A stretch of DNA of 64,000 nucleotides from Brassica napus. Taxonomy: Eukaryota > Streptophyta > Magnoliopsida > Brassicales > Brassicaceae. The notes below the pieces were generated by a model. That model saw only the letters and a list, made by a program, of their open reading frames with translations, did no database searches and was not told where the DNA came from. How positions within the stretch are numbered: position 1 is the stretch's first letter; each line of letters starts with the position of its first letter. This document shows, in pieces, positions 1-10,594 of this stretch. The position numbers were made by a program, and so were the translations under genes. The stretch covers positions 43,905,218-43,969,217 of the forward strand of contig NC_063448.1 of assembly GCF_020379485.1 (NCBI RefSeq), read 5' to 3'.

Positions 1-786
1 ACTTTATTACCACCAACAGAGAGCTCAACGTACCACATGTCCGGATCCATCTGCCAGAGAACGAAACCGCCGCTCTCAGCCTTCGACGGGTTCCGGTTCC
101 TAACGGTTCTTGAAGCAGTTTCGATCTCGGAAGTGATCATCTTGAGCTTCCCCATAGCGTAAGCGTTCTTGACGGAGCTCTGAAGCTTCTGTCCGCCAGA
201 AGCCGCAGTGTACTGTTGGAGAATGTACTGAGCAGACGATGTCTCCTGCAAAAAACGAAACGATGACGTCACTCTTTCACCAAAAAACGAGACCCTCTGA
301 GAGAGAGAGAGAGAGAGAGAGGCTTACGATTGGAGTGTTTTTGATGCTGAGATGAGGCAAAGGATCGGAGGAAGAGACGTGGATGGGAGCGAGAGGAGCT
401 CCCATGACTCCTAAAAGAAGCCTCAGATCATTTCTCCGACAAACGGCAGTCGCGGCGACGGAAGGAGCGCGTGACAGCTGTCCCTTGACCCAGTGGCCTA
501 GACCCGACCCGAGCCGTTTCGAGTCTCCTACGTTCTCTCCTCCTCCTATTCCTCCTTCTTCGTCTGGATCGGGGCCTTCCATCACAGGTCTCAAGCTTCC
601 GGATCTCCCGATTGAAAACTCCGGCTGAGACAGACAGTACCCGCCGGCGGTGGAGCTCTTCTTCCCCCAGGAGAGAGCTTTCATCGGGGAGCTAGACCGA
701 GCGGGGCTAACTGAGCGAGACCGAGCCCTTGAACGTGCCGGAGAGAGACCTCTGAGAGCAGAGAAAAATCCTTGCTTTTTCTCCAT
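1..786 (-). CDS. DUF620 family protein, 5' part (partial)
   Basis: The start codon is at 786 and the gene runs off the left edge. Exon 1 is 786-328 (153 codons). It ends at a GT donor at 327, and a TGCAG acceptor places exon 2 from 245 to beyond base 1, in phase 0. The N-terminus reads MEKKQGFFSALRGLSP, followed by an Arg/Ser/Pro-rich stretch. It continues into the conserved region with CRRNDLRLLLGVMGAPLAPI and, in exon 2, ETSSAQYILQQYTAASGGQK and DPDMWYVELSVGG. From memory this matches the plant-specific DUF620 family, closest to At3g19540. The molecular function is unknown; the family is also described as containing a lipoprotein-like fold. The first intron carries a (GA)n tract at about 300-321. 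The upstream in-frame ATG at 900 would add 38 unconserved residues, so 786 is preferred. Confidence 0.85.
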
Positions 787-1500
787 TTTTCCAAAAAAAC
801 TCTGTTTCTTCTCTTCTTCTTCGCAACGTAAGCTTAGCACTACACACTTGAGAGCACTCAGAGAAGAAAGTTTTGATTTTTTTGTTCCGAGTCCTCGCAA
901 GTGACCCGGAGAAAGAGAGAGTCTGTTTAATTTTAAGAACGGAGAGAGAGAGAGAGAGGGGAAAGCGAGAAGACAGAGATCTCCGGGTGAAATGACTATT
1001 TTGCCCTCTGTTTGTTAGCGGAATCTCCAGGTGGGAAAGACCACGCGCTCCCTGATGATACACGCGTTGATACGCGCGCAGAGGATATATTCTTTCCAAC
1101 CTGGCTACCATGATGGACACGTGGACGGAGAGAGATTGCGAGTTTTCTGGTTTGACCGTACTCGCAGTAGTGTTGGAGTTTTGTGAGGTTCGCGCCGTTA
1201 AGAGTAGTGGTGGATGGCTATTGATTCTGAATTTCTGATGTTCTTTTTTTTAACAGTCGCATTGAAAAAAAATGTTGCAGCGGTAAATTAGGGATATGTT
1301 TGTTACTATTTTTTTTAATAAACTGCATAAATTCGCTTTGTACTCCCCGTCTTGCAATTTTATCTGACCAAAAATGATTTCCCAAATTCTTTCTTCTGTA
1401 CTGTTCTTAAAACATTTCTATAAATGTTTCTTGCCAAAAATTGTTGGTCTCTTCTGATGGTTGGTATAGTAACTGTTTACTGTCGATGGTTTATAAATTT
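787..1500 (-). promoter_or_regulatory. 5' leader and upstream region of the DUF620 gene
   Basis: This region holds pyrimidine-rich tracts (GA-rich on the plus strand at 910-960) typical of plant 5' leaders. No clear TATA box was fixed. From 1250 to 1500 the sequence is AT-rich and no gene is visible. Confidence 0.35.
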
Positions 1501-1516
1501 CATTTTTATGGGTTTA

Positions 1517-2600
1517 AATTTTTTTTTTTTCATTGACGTCGAATGGTCATTTTATTACTCAAGCTTGAGGTGGTATGAATAGCCAAACCGGAATAGAATA
1601 ACCAATAAAATGTAACTTTTTGTGGAAGGATCTAGCAGTCTTAGCTAAAAAGTCTGAAATCTGGTTGTGCGCTCGTGGAACATGGATGATGTTGAAATTC
1701 GGGAAGCATATCTGTAGCGTCTCTATCCTCTCCAATTCTGTCGCAAAGTTTGGCAAAGCCTCAGGTTCCTTTATCATTGCAATCAGCTCCTTACAGTCTG
1801 TTAGAAGCTCAGACATGTTGAATGTTAAAGCATATTCTCCATCGCCCATCGCAGTGTTTCTACTTCCGAATGCAAGGCTGATTCGCGTCGAGTGAAATTT
1901 CTTGTTCTCATAAGTTGAATGTTCTCATCACTGTCCATATAGACCCATCCGCATCCACTAAAGTGAGCAGAGGATGTCCAAGACTCATCTAACAAGCAAA
2001 TATTACCCAAGCTTATGACTTGGGTTTCGTCAATATTGTTATATTGTATTACTGGTTGTACCACTTCGTTTGCATCAAACCAGGTTTGGTTTTCACTTTT
2101 TGCATGTCGAACTAGCTCCAAATGATCTCTATCTATCCCCTGCAAAATTTGTCATTCATAGCCTTCCAAATACATCATATTATCCATAGATGAGGATCCA
2201 TGTCTTGTTATGGCTCGATAATGCTGTTTTTTCTCCGGAATATGTAGTCCATATTTGTGTAGACCCTTAGTACTGGAAATATCTGGGATCGTTGTAGTTG
2301 ATGATAATGACCAAACTTGAAGAGTTGGTGGACATTCGAATATGGTATGTGTTACGGTTTCTTCTAGTTCTCCACATCTTAGGCAGTAGTTGTCACACTT
2401 CATATTGCGTCTTGTTAAGTTCTTCGCTACTGCCACATGACCAGTTAACAATTGTCATATAAGATGATATATGTTCTTAGGCGCCTTTAACTTCCAAGCA
2501 AAAGCTTGGAACTTAGTGATGCTTGGCTCCAAAACTTCATTTTTTTCTGCTGTCTTTAATAAATTCTGAGCCACCCAATATCTAGATTTAACTATTTATT
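1517..2600 (-). pseudogene. LINE (non-LTR retrotransposon) 3' fragment: zf-RVT and RNase H-like domains
   Basis: On the minus strand, 2575-2150 encodes a reverse-transcriptase zinc-binding (zf-RVT) segment. It includes WKLKAPKNIYH, TGHVAVAKNL and NYCLRCGELEETVTHTIFEC. The region 2145-1559 encodes the following RNase H-like (RVT_3) domain, with GCGWVYMDSDE, SALHSEVETLRWAM, LLTDCKELI and HVPRAHNQISDFLAK. Stops and frame changes break the reading (near 2455, 2150 and 1840), so this is a dead fragment. Upstream endonuclease and reverse transcriptase are absent. A T-run on the plus strand at 1519-1530 lies just beyond the domain end and would be the poly(A) tail of the minus-strand element, which marks the true 3' terminus. 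The 5' truncation fits the usual outcome of LINE insertion. Confidence 0.8.
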
Positions 2601-3110
2601 GTTCGAAAATTTATTGTTTAAAACGCCAAAAAAGTACTCAAATTTGCATAAATTTGTTATATCTACGTCTAAGATGACTAACTATGATCCAAGAAGAACG
2701 CTTTAAAAAGCATGGCATATACAAAAATCGTTTAAACCACATAGACGACCAGTTTTATGCATGTAAAATTTGGCTGTGACTCACTGTACTTTAAGGTGAT
2801 CATATATACTTTTAAGGTGATCATTCATCTCGATTAGTATTGTAATATCATAAGATGCAGTCTCATATATGTGGTAGCTCGAGTCATTTTCTCTTGGCTT
2901 AATTCAGAATTTGTCTTGGCTTAATTCAGAATACACGCATCATGGCAAAGTATACATATCTTTCTTTTTATTTATCAGCTGTTGAACAGTACACCAGTTG
3001 CAAATGGAACAAAAATTTAATCAAGTATGACATTTTGTTTTATATTTATGACATATATTCGCTGCACACAGGAGGATATTTGAAGAATTTATTTATTTTG
3101 CTAATGGATA
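2601..3110. other. AT-rich intergenic sequence
   Basis: No gene or recognisable element is seen. Short internal duplications occur, for example the CTTGGCTTAATTCAGAAT motif twice near 2894-2932. Confidence 0.4.
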
Positions 3111-3112
3111 TA

Positions 3113-3365
3113 CTCCCTCCGATTTTTTATATAAGTCATTTTAGAGAAAAAAATTTGTTTCATATGACGTTTTCGGTTTTCTATGTAAAATTTATTAACA
3201 CTTAATGTTATATGACCAATGATAATATACCTTCTATTTTATCATTGGTTGATTTGTGGTTAGGTAAAAAATTAATGATGTTTTTGTTTAGAAAATATAA
3301 AAAATTAATGATTTCTTAATATATATTCACAATTCTAAAACGATTTATATTAAAAAACGGAGGAG
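3113..3365. mobile_element. Stowaway-type MITE, copy 1
   Basis: The left terminus CTCCCTCCG is preceded by TA, and the right terminus CGGAGGAG is followed by TA. This is the Stowaway (Tc1/mariner) hallmark TIR with a TA target duplication. The interior is AT-rich and non-coding, and matches copy 2 (8618-8878) in inverted orientation across nearly its full length, including the block around ACCAATGATAATATACCTTC. Confidence 0.85.
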
Positions 3366-3367
3366 TA

Positions 3368-3833
3368 TATATTATTACGTGAGTACTGTGTTTCTTCGAG
3401 AGAAAGGAACAAAAAAGAGGTCATAGGAGAGGGTTTCTTCTTTATCCGACAGAGAGAGCAGCTATTTCCGTGTGTTTTCATTGGCCAATTGCGTAAAGAT
3501 AGCAACTCTTCTTCTTATATATGTCTCGATTTAAATTATATCATTTATTTCACAATCTACACTTTCGTTCGGTAAATGTAGTAATGATAGGGTATAGTGT
3601 GAATATAAGCTAGCTTATTGTACACTTCAATACCATAGCTTTCTCTTATTAAAGCTTCAATATCAACATTAAAGTTATAACTTATGAGTTTGATGTACAG
3701 TTAATAATTCCAAAGCTATTAATTTTGTTGTATTGAAGTATCTTTGTGTTAGGTTTACAATATGTGCATAACGCCACAACCTCTACTTTTATAATAATGG
3801 GATAGCAACAAACACTTAAATTTAAATGTAGAG
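3368..3833. other. AT-rich intergenic sequence
   Basis: No gene is seen. It contains ordinary AT-rich DNA up to the copia 5' LTR. Confidence 0.4.
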
Positions 3834-4107
3834 TATTGGATAATTCCAAGCTCGTGAAAACTTAACATATTATTAGATGTTTAATATGTTAAGATAAACA
3901 CAATAAGGAAACCTAGAAATAAGAAAATAAAGTTTCTATTTAGGTTAGGTTTGTGTTTTCCATATCCCACATGTTAAAGGGAATTGTCTTTCATATAAAT
4001 ATAGGTCTAATGGAGAGTTGTTACATATGATATAAGAGAAACATATTGAGAGCTTTAGTTTTGAGTAGTTTCTAAAGCTAATAAGAAAAGTTGTTCTTAT
4101 AACTCTT
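3834..4107 (+). repeat. Copia 5' LTR
   Basis: It is a near-identical direct copy of 7356-7629. The first dinucleotide is TA instead of TG. A further 21 bases (4108-4128) separate the shared segment from the primer site; these are not found after the right LTR, so either the right LTR has lost its end or these bases are leader. Confidence 0.85.
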
Positions 4108-4129
4108 TGTGTTTCTAAGAGATCTGAAT

Positions 4130-4142
4130 TGGTATCAGAGCC
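4130..4142 (+). other. Primer binding site (initiator Met tRNA type)
   Basis: TGGTATCAGAGCC is the standard plant copia PBS, complementary to the 3' end of initiator methionine tRNA. Confidence 0.9.
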
Positions 4143-4250
4143 AGGTTGGGCCGTTACCATCATTAAAAAGCCTCAGGTTGGAGACTCGATCTAAGCTTAA
4201 GTTGTAGCTTAAGATCCCGGTGCTTGTGAACAAGAGATCGCGACGGCAAG

Positions 4251-6068
4251 ATGGCTGACGTGACTAGGGCTCCACGCACGAAGGACTTTGGATCTACATC
4301 CATCCAATGTCTGATGTTGTCACCGACAAACTACACAGTTTGGTCGATGAGGATGAAGGTTCTACTACGTGTTCATGAAGTGTGGGACACAATCGAACCC
4401 GGTTCAGATGATCAAAAGAAGAACGATGTTGCGATAGCTCTTTTGTTTCAATCTGTTCCAGAGACTTTGATTCTCCAGGTGGGAGAACAAACCGCATCAA
4501 AAGAGATCTGGAATGCCATCAAGTCGCGACACCTAGGAGCTGATCGTGTAAGGGAGGCGAGACTTCAGACGTTGATGACGGAGTTTGATAGGTTGAAGAT
4601 GGATGATGCAGATACGGTCGATGACTTCACGGGGAAGATATCGGGCCTATCATCCAAAGAAACCTCGTTGGGAGAAAACATAGAAGAATCCAAGATGGTC
4701 AAGAAGTTCTTGAAGGGTCTTCCAAGACACAAGTATATCCAGATCGTAGCATCACTTGAGCAAGTCCTAGATCTCAACTCGACGGGGTTTGAAGACATAG
4801 TTGGAAGGCTTAAGGCGTACGAGGAGCGTGTAGGAGAAGAAACTCAGAAAGAAGACCAAGGGAAACTGATGTTTTCGAACAATGAAGACCATAGTCAGAG
4901 GGGCTATGAGAATTCCCGTGGTAGAGTAAGAGGACGGAACGGTAGAGGCAGAGGTCGAGGTAGGTCACACAACCAAAACCGTGCGTCACACACCAAAGAT
5001 AACAACTCGAAGAAGAATCGTTCAAAGCTGATATGTTGGAGATGTGACAAGCCTGATCACTACGCAACTGTTTGTCCCGAAAAGACAGAGAAGAATCAAG
5101 AAACCAACCTAAACAAGACAGAAGAGGCTGATGCACTCTATGTATACGAGGTGGTGTTTTTGAACGAAGATAAGGTGATTCCGAAGAATCTTAATATCGA
5201 CAAAGGCAGTGCAAGTGTCTGGTATTTGGATAATGGAGCGAGCAATCACATGACAAGGAACAAGGAGTTCTTTTCGAGTTTGAATCTCAACACCAAAGGG
5301 AAGGTGAAGTTTGGTGATGGATCGTGTGTTGACATTGTAGGAAAGGGTGTGGTTACCTTTGTGTGCAAGACTGGAGAGAAGAAGGCACTCAAGGACATAT
5401 ACTACATACCCGATCTGAAGCACAATATATTGAGTCTTGGGCAAGCAACAGAAAACGGATGTGAGGTTAACATGAAAGATGTCTACTTAACGCTCACAGA
5501 TTCGCATGGAAGGTTGCTAGTTCGTGTGACAAGATCTCCAAACCGTCTCTACAAGACCCCTATGGAGATAAGCTACCCGGAGTGTTTACATGTCAGGGAC
5601 GTAGATGCTACATGGAGGTGGCATGCTCGACAAGGACATATATGCTATGGAGTGATGAACAACATGGTAAGGAAGGAGATGGTCGTAGGAATGCAGAGTG
5701 TAACACACGAAGAAGGCGTGTGTGACACATGTCTCGCAGGGAAGCAAACGAGACACTCATTCCCGAGTGTAACACACGAAGAAGACGTGTGTGACACATG
5801 TCTCGCAGGGAAGCAAACCAGAGACTCACTCCTGACTAAGGCCATGGTTCGTACATCAAAGCCATTAAGATTATTGCTTGGAGATTTGAGTGAACAAACC
5901 GCACCACCAACGACAGCAGATAATCATGAGGCATTCTATCGGTTCAAAAGATCTCACACCGATAGAGGAGGAGAGATTGCCTCAGCTATGTTCAATCTAG
6001 GTTGCACCGATAGAGGAGGAGAGGTTGCCTCAGATGTGTTCAATCTAGGATGCACCGATAGAGGATGA
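4251..6068 (+). CDS. Copia gag-protease-truncated integrase polyprotein (defective)
   Basis: This is a 605-codon open frame. Residues 1-200 are the UBN2-type gag (NYTVWSMRMKVLL near the start, LKGLPRHKYIQIVASLE later). A basic Arg/Gly-rich stretch follows, then a CCHC knuckle (CWRCDKPDHYATVC). Next comes the protease core WYLDNGASNHMT and a gag-pre-integrase segment (WHARQGHICYGVM, CDTCLAGKQTR). The frame then runs through two sets of tandem repeats and stops at 6066-6068. No integrase DDE core remains. The upstream leader from 4143 is short, and the ATG in AAGATGGCTGACG is the natural start. Confidence 0.8.
   Translation: MADVTRAPRTKDFGSTSIQCLMLSPTNYTVWSMRMKVLLRVHEVWDTIEPGSDDQKKNDVAIALLFQSVPETLILQVGEQTASKEIWNAIKSRHLGADRVREARLQTLMTEFDRLKMDDADTVDDFTGKISGLSSKETSLGENIEESKMVKKFLKGLPRHKYIQIVASLEQVLDLNSTGFEDIVGRLKAYEERVGEETQKEDQGKLMFSNNEDHSQRGYENSRGRVRGRNGRGRGRGRSHNQNRASHTKDNNSKKNRSKLICWRCDKPDHYATVCPEKTEKNQETNLNKTEEADALYVYEVVFLNEDKVIPKNLNIDKGSASVWYLDNGASNHMTRNKEFFSSLNLNTKGKVKFGDGSCVDIVGKGVVTFVCKTGEKKALKDIYYIPDLKHNILSLGQATENGCEVNMKDVYLTLTDSHGRLLVRVTRSPNRLYKTPMEISYPECLHVRDVDATWRWHARQGHICYGVMNNMVRKEMVVGMQSVTHEEGVCDTCLAGKQTRHSFPSVTHEEDVCDTCLAGKQTRDSLLTKAMVRTSKPLRLLLGDLSEQTAPPTTADNHEAFYRFKRSHTDRGGEIASAMFNLGCTDRGGEVASDVFNLGCTDRG
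5696..5833 (+). repeat. 69-bp in-frame tandem duplication in the copia ORF
   Basis: Units are 5696-5764 and 5765-5833. Each encodes 23 residues containing SVTHEE, CDTCLAGKQTR and a Ser. The second CxxC motif of the integrase zinc-binding region is thereby duplicated in frame. Confidence 0.9.
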
Positions 6069-6092
6069 GAGATTGCCTCAGATGAGTTCAAC
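5957..6092 (+). repeat. 48-bp tandem repeat (2.8 units) derived from an integrase-like motif
   Basis: Units begin at 5957, 6005 and 6053. The first two encode TDRGGE-(I/V)-AS-x2-FNLGC. The third has GGA changed to TGA, which ends the ORF. The TDRGGE core resembles the copia integrase motif around the second catalytic Asp. Confidence 0.85.
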
Positions 6093-6122
6093 TTATCTTG
6101 TGAAGAAGATTGGGTTGAAGCT

Positions 6123-7346
6123 ATGGAAGACGAGTTGGAGTCTATCACAAGAAACAAGATATGGGAGCTTGTAGATAGACCAACTGGTTCTGAGAAAAAA
6201 AGAGAAGAGGATCGAGTTTGTGTGTTACACAAGACGTTGCATGTGTTACGCCAGGCACCCAGATCATGGAGTGTGAAACTTGATCAGGTTCTCAAGGAGA
6301 TGAGATTTGAGAAGTGCACGAAGGAACCATCAGTGTACTGCAAGACTGAAGGAGGAGACGTCTTGATCATTGCCATCTACGTTGATGATCTATTTGTGAC
6401 AGGAACTTCACTTAAGGTGATTAGGCAATTCAAGGAGGAGATGTCTAAGAAGTTCGAGATGTCAGATCTAGGTAAGCTAATGTACTACCTTGGCATAGAG
6501 GTGATTCAAGGAGCAGACGGAATCAGAATAAAACAAGAGAGGTATGCTCAAGGAATCCTGCGTGACACAAAGATGGAAGCGTGTAACGCAACTCAAATTC
6601 CAATGGAGGCGAATTTGAAGATCTCAAAAGCTGGAGATGAGCGAGAGATAGATGCTACCGAGTTCAGAAGAATCATAGGATGTTTGAGGTATCTGCTTCA
6701 CACAAGACCCGACCTATGTTACGCAGTAGGTGTTCTTAGCCGATACATGCACAATCCGAGAGACTCTCACGGACAAGCCATCAAGCACATATTGCGGTAT
6801 GTGAAAGGAACAACAAACTACGGTCTGTTCTTCAAGAGAGATGGGTCAAGGAGTGTCGTTGGTTATAGTGACAGCAGTCACAACATTGATCTCGATGACG
6901 GGAGGAGCACGTCAGGTCATGCATTCTACTACGGTTCATCACTGATCACTTGGACATCGTAGAAGCAGCAGACAGTTGCATTGTCATCATGCGAAGCAGA
7001 ATTCATGGCAGCAACAGAAGCAGCAAAGCAAGCTATATGGATCAAGGAATTGTTGAGTGAGATACTAAGCAAAGAAGGCGAGAGAGTCAAGCTTAGGATC
7101 GACAACAAATCAGCCATTGCTCTAACCAAGAATCCAGTTTTCCATGAAAGGAGTAAGCATGTACTCAAGAAGTATCACTTCATTCGTGAGTGTGTGGAGA
7201 ACGGGCATATCGAAGTGGAGCATGTGCCGGGTGTTGAGCAGAAGGCTGACATCCTTACCAAGCCATTAGCAAGGATTATGTTCAAGCAAATGAGGAGCTT
7301 AATCGGAGTTCAAGAAATTGATCTCCCTAATTCAAGTTGGAATTAA
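6123..7346 (+). pseudogene. Copia reverse transcriptase C-terminal half and RNase H (one in-frame stop)
   Basis: The frame 6123-6962 starts in the reverse transcriptase (VLRQAPRSWSVKLDQVL). It contains the catalytic YVDD (IAIYVDDLFVTG) and the downstream LGKLMYYLGIEV and GCLRYLLHTRPDL motifs. A TAG at 6960-6962 interrupts it. Reading continues in the same frame from 6963 with KQQTVALSSCEAEFMAAT, RIDNKSAIALTKNP and HIEVEHVPGVEQKADILTK, which are RNase H motifs, to the stop at 7344-7346. The N-terminal finger and first catalytic Asp region of reverse transcriptase are absent. Confidence 0.85.
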
Positions 7347-7355
7347 GGGGGTGAA

Positions 7356-7629
7356 TGTTGGATAATTCCAAGCTTGTGGAAACTTAACATATTATTAGAT
7401 GTTTAATATGTTAAGATAAACACAATAAGGAAACCTATAAATAGGAAAAGAAAGTTTCTATTTAGGTTAGGTTTGTGTTTTCCATATCCCACATGTTAAA
7501 GGAAATTGTCTTTCATATAAATATAGGTCTAATGAAGAGTTGTTCCATATGATCTAAGAGAAACATATTGAGAGCTTTAGTTTTGAGTAGTTTCTAAAGC
7601 TAATAAGAAAAATTGTTCTTATAACTCTT
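7356..7629 (+). repeat. Copia 3' LTR
   Basis: It starts with TGTTGGATAATTCC directly after the polypurine tract AAGGGGGTGAA and matches 3834-4107 with only scattered changes. The homology stops at 7629, before a canonical CA end. Confidence 0.85.
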
Positions 7630-8617
7630 ATATCAAACATCTATAGGAAAAATGAATGAATGCTAGTATTATTTTTGTAGAGTAATTCTTTTAAAATTTT
7701 GCAGGAATGATTCCATTCAAGTTCTTTTTTTTTCCATTCAAGTTCATTAATTCGTAAGTTTCAAAAAGGAAAAAAAAAAGTTCATTAATTCATGTGTGCT
7801 TTGAATTTACGTAATCTGTTTGATATCTCGCAGAGTTTTTACTTGTACAAGTGGAGTATCTCGTATAGTTATTAACAAGGTTATTAACAAGGTTTTCATT
7901 TCGTCCCGAACTAAATCATTAGTAAAAAACTTAACCAAGAGATAATTATGTAGGAACTAGGAACTAATTATTTCGAGCTTATATATCTCATTCCCATTCC
8001 ATGTGATGCGAACTTTGTAGTCTTCAAGGTTAAACGGCCGTAATATTATTCGTGATTAATTAATTCATTATTTTTTTACTAGTTAAATGATTGATTTTGA
8101 TAGTTTATCAGTTTGGTCACTTTTTTTGGTCACAGATCAGTTTGTTTACAAATACTATTAAATAGGACTTCTAGTCATGCATCCACTCAACGCTAGAACT
8201 CCACCTCGGTCCTAAGTTAACTACAGCTGAACCGATCGATGGTACCAGTACAGTATGGTTCACTTGTGAAGGATGCATATATTCTTAACCAAAAAAATAC
8301 ACTAATAAACTATTGATACAATCTCAATGTTTGTACGATTAAACATTATAACTTGGTTGTCTAAGAATCAATACAGATGTCATAGTATATATTTGTATTC
8401 GTTTCAACTTTTTAGCATATGTTTATTTTCCATAGTGCAACTTGTTGTATAGAAATATTGTTTTTTTTTGTCAAGCATAGAAATATTGTTTATGTATAAT
8501 TTTTCATTAGCTGTACGAGTAAATATATGTATAACTAATTAAAATTAATAAATGAATGATAATAAACGTGTAAATAATGCTTGGCTCTAATAAAGATGTT
8601 TTAATATGTTTCTAGTA
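7630..8617. other. AT-rich intergenic sequence
   Basis: No gene or element with recognisable ends is seen in this stretch. Confidence 0.4.
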
Positions 8618-8878
8618 CTCCCTCCGTTTTTAATATATGTCGTTTTAGAATTTTGCATATAGATTAAAAAATCATTAATTTTTTATATTTTCTAAACAAA
8701 AACATCATTAATTATTTACCTAACCACAAATCAACCAATAATAAAATAGAAGGTATATTATCATTGGTCATATAACATTAAGTGTTAATAAATTTTACAT
8801 AGAAAATCAAAAACGTCATATAATTTAGAACATAATTTTTTTTCTAAAACGACTTATATTAAAAAACGGAGGGATTAG
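8618..8878. mobile_element. Stowaway-type MITE, copy 2
   Basis: It starts TA-CTCCCTCCGTTTTT. The right end reads CGGAGGGA with a few extra bases before GTA. The interior is the reverse complement of copy 1 at 3113-3365. The right boundary is approximate because of the small terminal change. Confidence 0.85.
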
Positions 8879-8971
8879 TATTTTTGGGACATGGTAGTAC
8901 TTACTTTCATTGGAGCTCGATTTATAGTAGAAACAACTTCTATGTACTTATACGTAAGTAGGTAGACCTAA

Positions 8972-9236
8972 GAGCATGAGCATCAAAGGTTCAAGAGGGA
9001 AGTTCTCACACATCCCAAAAAAATATTATAATAATAAAAGCTGGTGAACTCGTCTCGCCATGCTCCTTCCGCATGAACCCGGATCGTTACTGTTTAGCGG
9101 GTCCCACGCCACGTGGCGGCCTGCTATTGGTCCGTTTTTTTTCTTTTTTAAAAAAAATCAAACGAAAAATAAAAAAAATAATAATAATAAAATCAAATTG
9201 TGAACCCCAACCGGAGGTTCATTATTGCGCTTGCTC
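8972..9236. mobile_element. PIF/Harbinger-like MITE
   Basis: The left end GAGCATGAGCA and the reverse complement of the right end GAGCAAGCGCA form an imperfect TIR. Both ends are flanked by TAA (8969-8971 and 9237-9239), the 3-bp TWA target duplication of PIF/Harbinger elements. The interior is non-coding and contains the palindrome GCCACGTGGC at 9108-9117. Confidence 0.6.
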
Positions 9237-9239
9237 TAA

Positions 9240-10589
9240 GTGAAGATCTGGTGGATGGACAGGTTTTTCCGGTCAAGCTAGTGCACTGTCAGGATTAGTT
9301 GGATTCTTATGTGCTACCGGTTGATTTATGTTAAGGGTGGTTTTTGTATAAGAGGCTGAATTCATATCCTTCACCTAGTTAAAAAAAAAATTTATACTCA
9401 ACTTTCTCTTCCATCAATTTTTTTTCTTGACTCACTTTTTTTTCTCATCACTTTTTTCTCGATTCAACTTTTTCTCATCATTTTTTCTCGAGCTTTAAAC
9501 TATATTGAGTTATAATTTGACGTCTTGTCGGCGCATGAGACCTCCTTTCTCTCCCTTTCGTTTTTGCTTCTACGTATGTCATCTTTCTTATTTGATATGG
9601 TTACATCTAGAGTCTGAATTGTTGCGCCGTGGGAAACCACTCGTGAAGAGACCTACGTTGGTGATGACACTAGTTCTCTGATTTCTCAGCGAGGAATGGT
9701 GGAGTTTGCACTTGTTTGGAGTCGTTTTTTTTGGCTTATGAGGAATATGTTTTCTGGTTGTCTTCCTCTTTAATTTCACTGTGTGTGGGACGATGAGGTT
9801 TAGTGTGCGGATCGAGGTTTACTCTAACCTAGATTTGTTGCCATGTTTCGTCTGTGAGGGTTAGAGTTCGTCGTTTTGCGTTGTCGTGGAGCTCCATTCT
9901 CTTTTTCTCTCACATTCAAGTGAGCTTCGGTCGATATTTCTCCAACGGAGATGTGTCAAGAGCTGCCTGATGCAAGCATGGTGGTATGGTGGTTCTGCTC
10001 GTGGCATATTAGGGTTTGGCGAGTAGTTGGACGGCAGTCGTCTATGCCACCCAATGCTTGTCTTATGCTTCTCTGATTTTGAATCTCCTCTTCCGACTTT
10101 CTCTTTTATGGTCCTTGGGTTTGGTGGCAGCCTTCTTCCAATATTGTTTCTTGAGTTTGTAGGTCACCTTCCTCCACCTGACCCCGAGTTAGGTTTTGCA
10201 AGTCGCAATTTATGCTTTTTGATTCTTGAAGACTGTGAATGTTAAAGCTGTGGTCGATTCTTACAGTTTTTCTATGATTAGTTTCATCATTTGGTATAAT
10301 GCATATCTTAGTGCCGGAATTTGGTCACTTGATATTTCATTGGTAATGTTGTTAGACTATAACTGTACCGGTTGAAGAACGTTTCAAGAGTGAGTGTGGT
10401 GGGGTCGTCAATCCCACTTCTTACATTTGCTTTCGTCGCAGAGGTTAGTGGTTTGATTTTTACCTCTTTTTCGATTGGTGTTTTAACGATGATGAAAATT
10501 ATTATTTTTATTAAAGTTCATCGGGCTCTTAAAACGACATGGGAAGTCCCCGACATCCAAAGAAATAAGATGAATCTCATCTTCTCGTG
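9240..10589. other. Unassigned intergenic sequence
   Basis: The first 300 bases are rich in TTTTTCTC runs. From about 9800 to 10570 the base composition is more balanced, but the short open frames (for example 10027-10245 plus) match no family I recognise and have no splice context. It may be an old transposon leader or gene relic. Confidence 0.35.
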
Positions 10590-10594
10590 ATTAT

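Larger units (their letters stand above)
3834..7629 (+). mobile_element. Internally deleted Ty1/copia LTR retrotransposon
   Basis: Two direct repeats bound the element: 3834-4107 and 7356-7629, both containing the block TTAGATGTTTAATATGTTAA. A methionine-tRNA-type primer site (TGGTATCAGAGCC, 4130-4142) follows the left LTR. A polypurine tract (AAGGGGGTGAA, about 7345-7355) precedes the right LTR. The interior encodes gag, zinc knuckle, protease and gag-pre-integrase, then collapses into short tandem repeats, and resumes in the C-terminal half of reverse transcriptase and RNase H. Most of the integrase and the N-terminal half of reverse transcriptase are missing. The element is therefore non-autonomous, although both ends needed for mobilisation in trans are present. 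No clean target duplication was found, and the left LTR starts TA rather than TG. Confidence 0.9.

Noticed and set aside
383..628. Plus-strand open frame opposite the DUF620 exon
   Set aside because: It is a Pro/Ser-rich shadow of the minus-strand exon, which has conserved family sequence.
10027..10590. Small gene candidates between the MITEs and the Tat-like element
   Set aside because: The two 72-codon frames have no family resemblance, no consistent splice sites and no conserved start.
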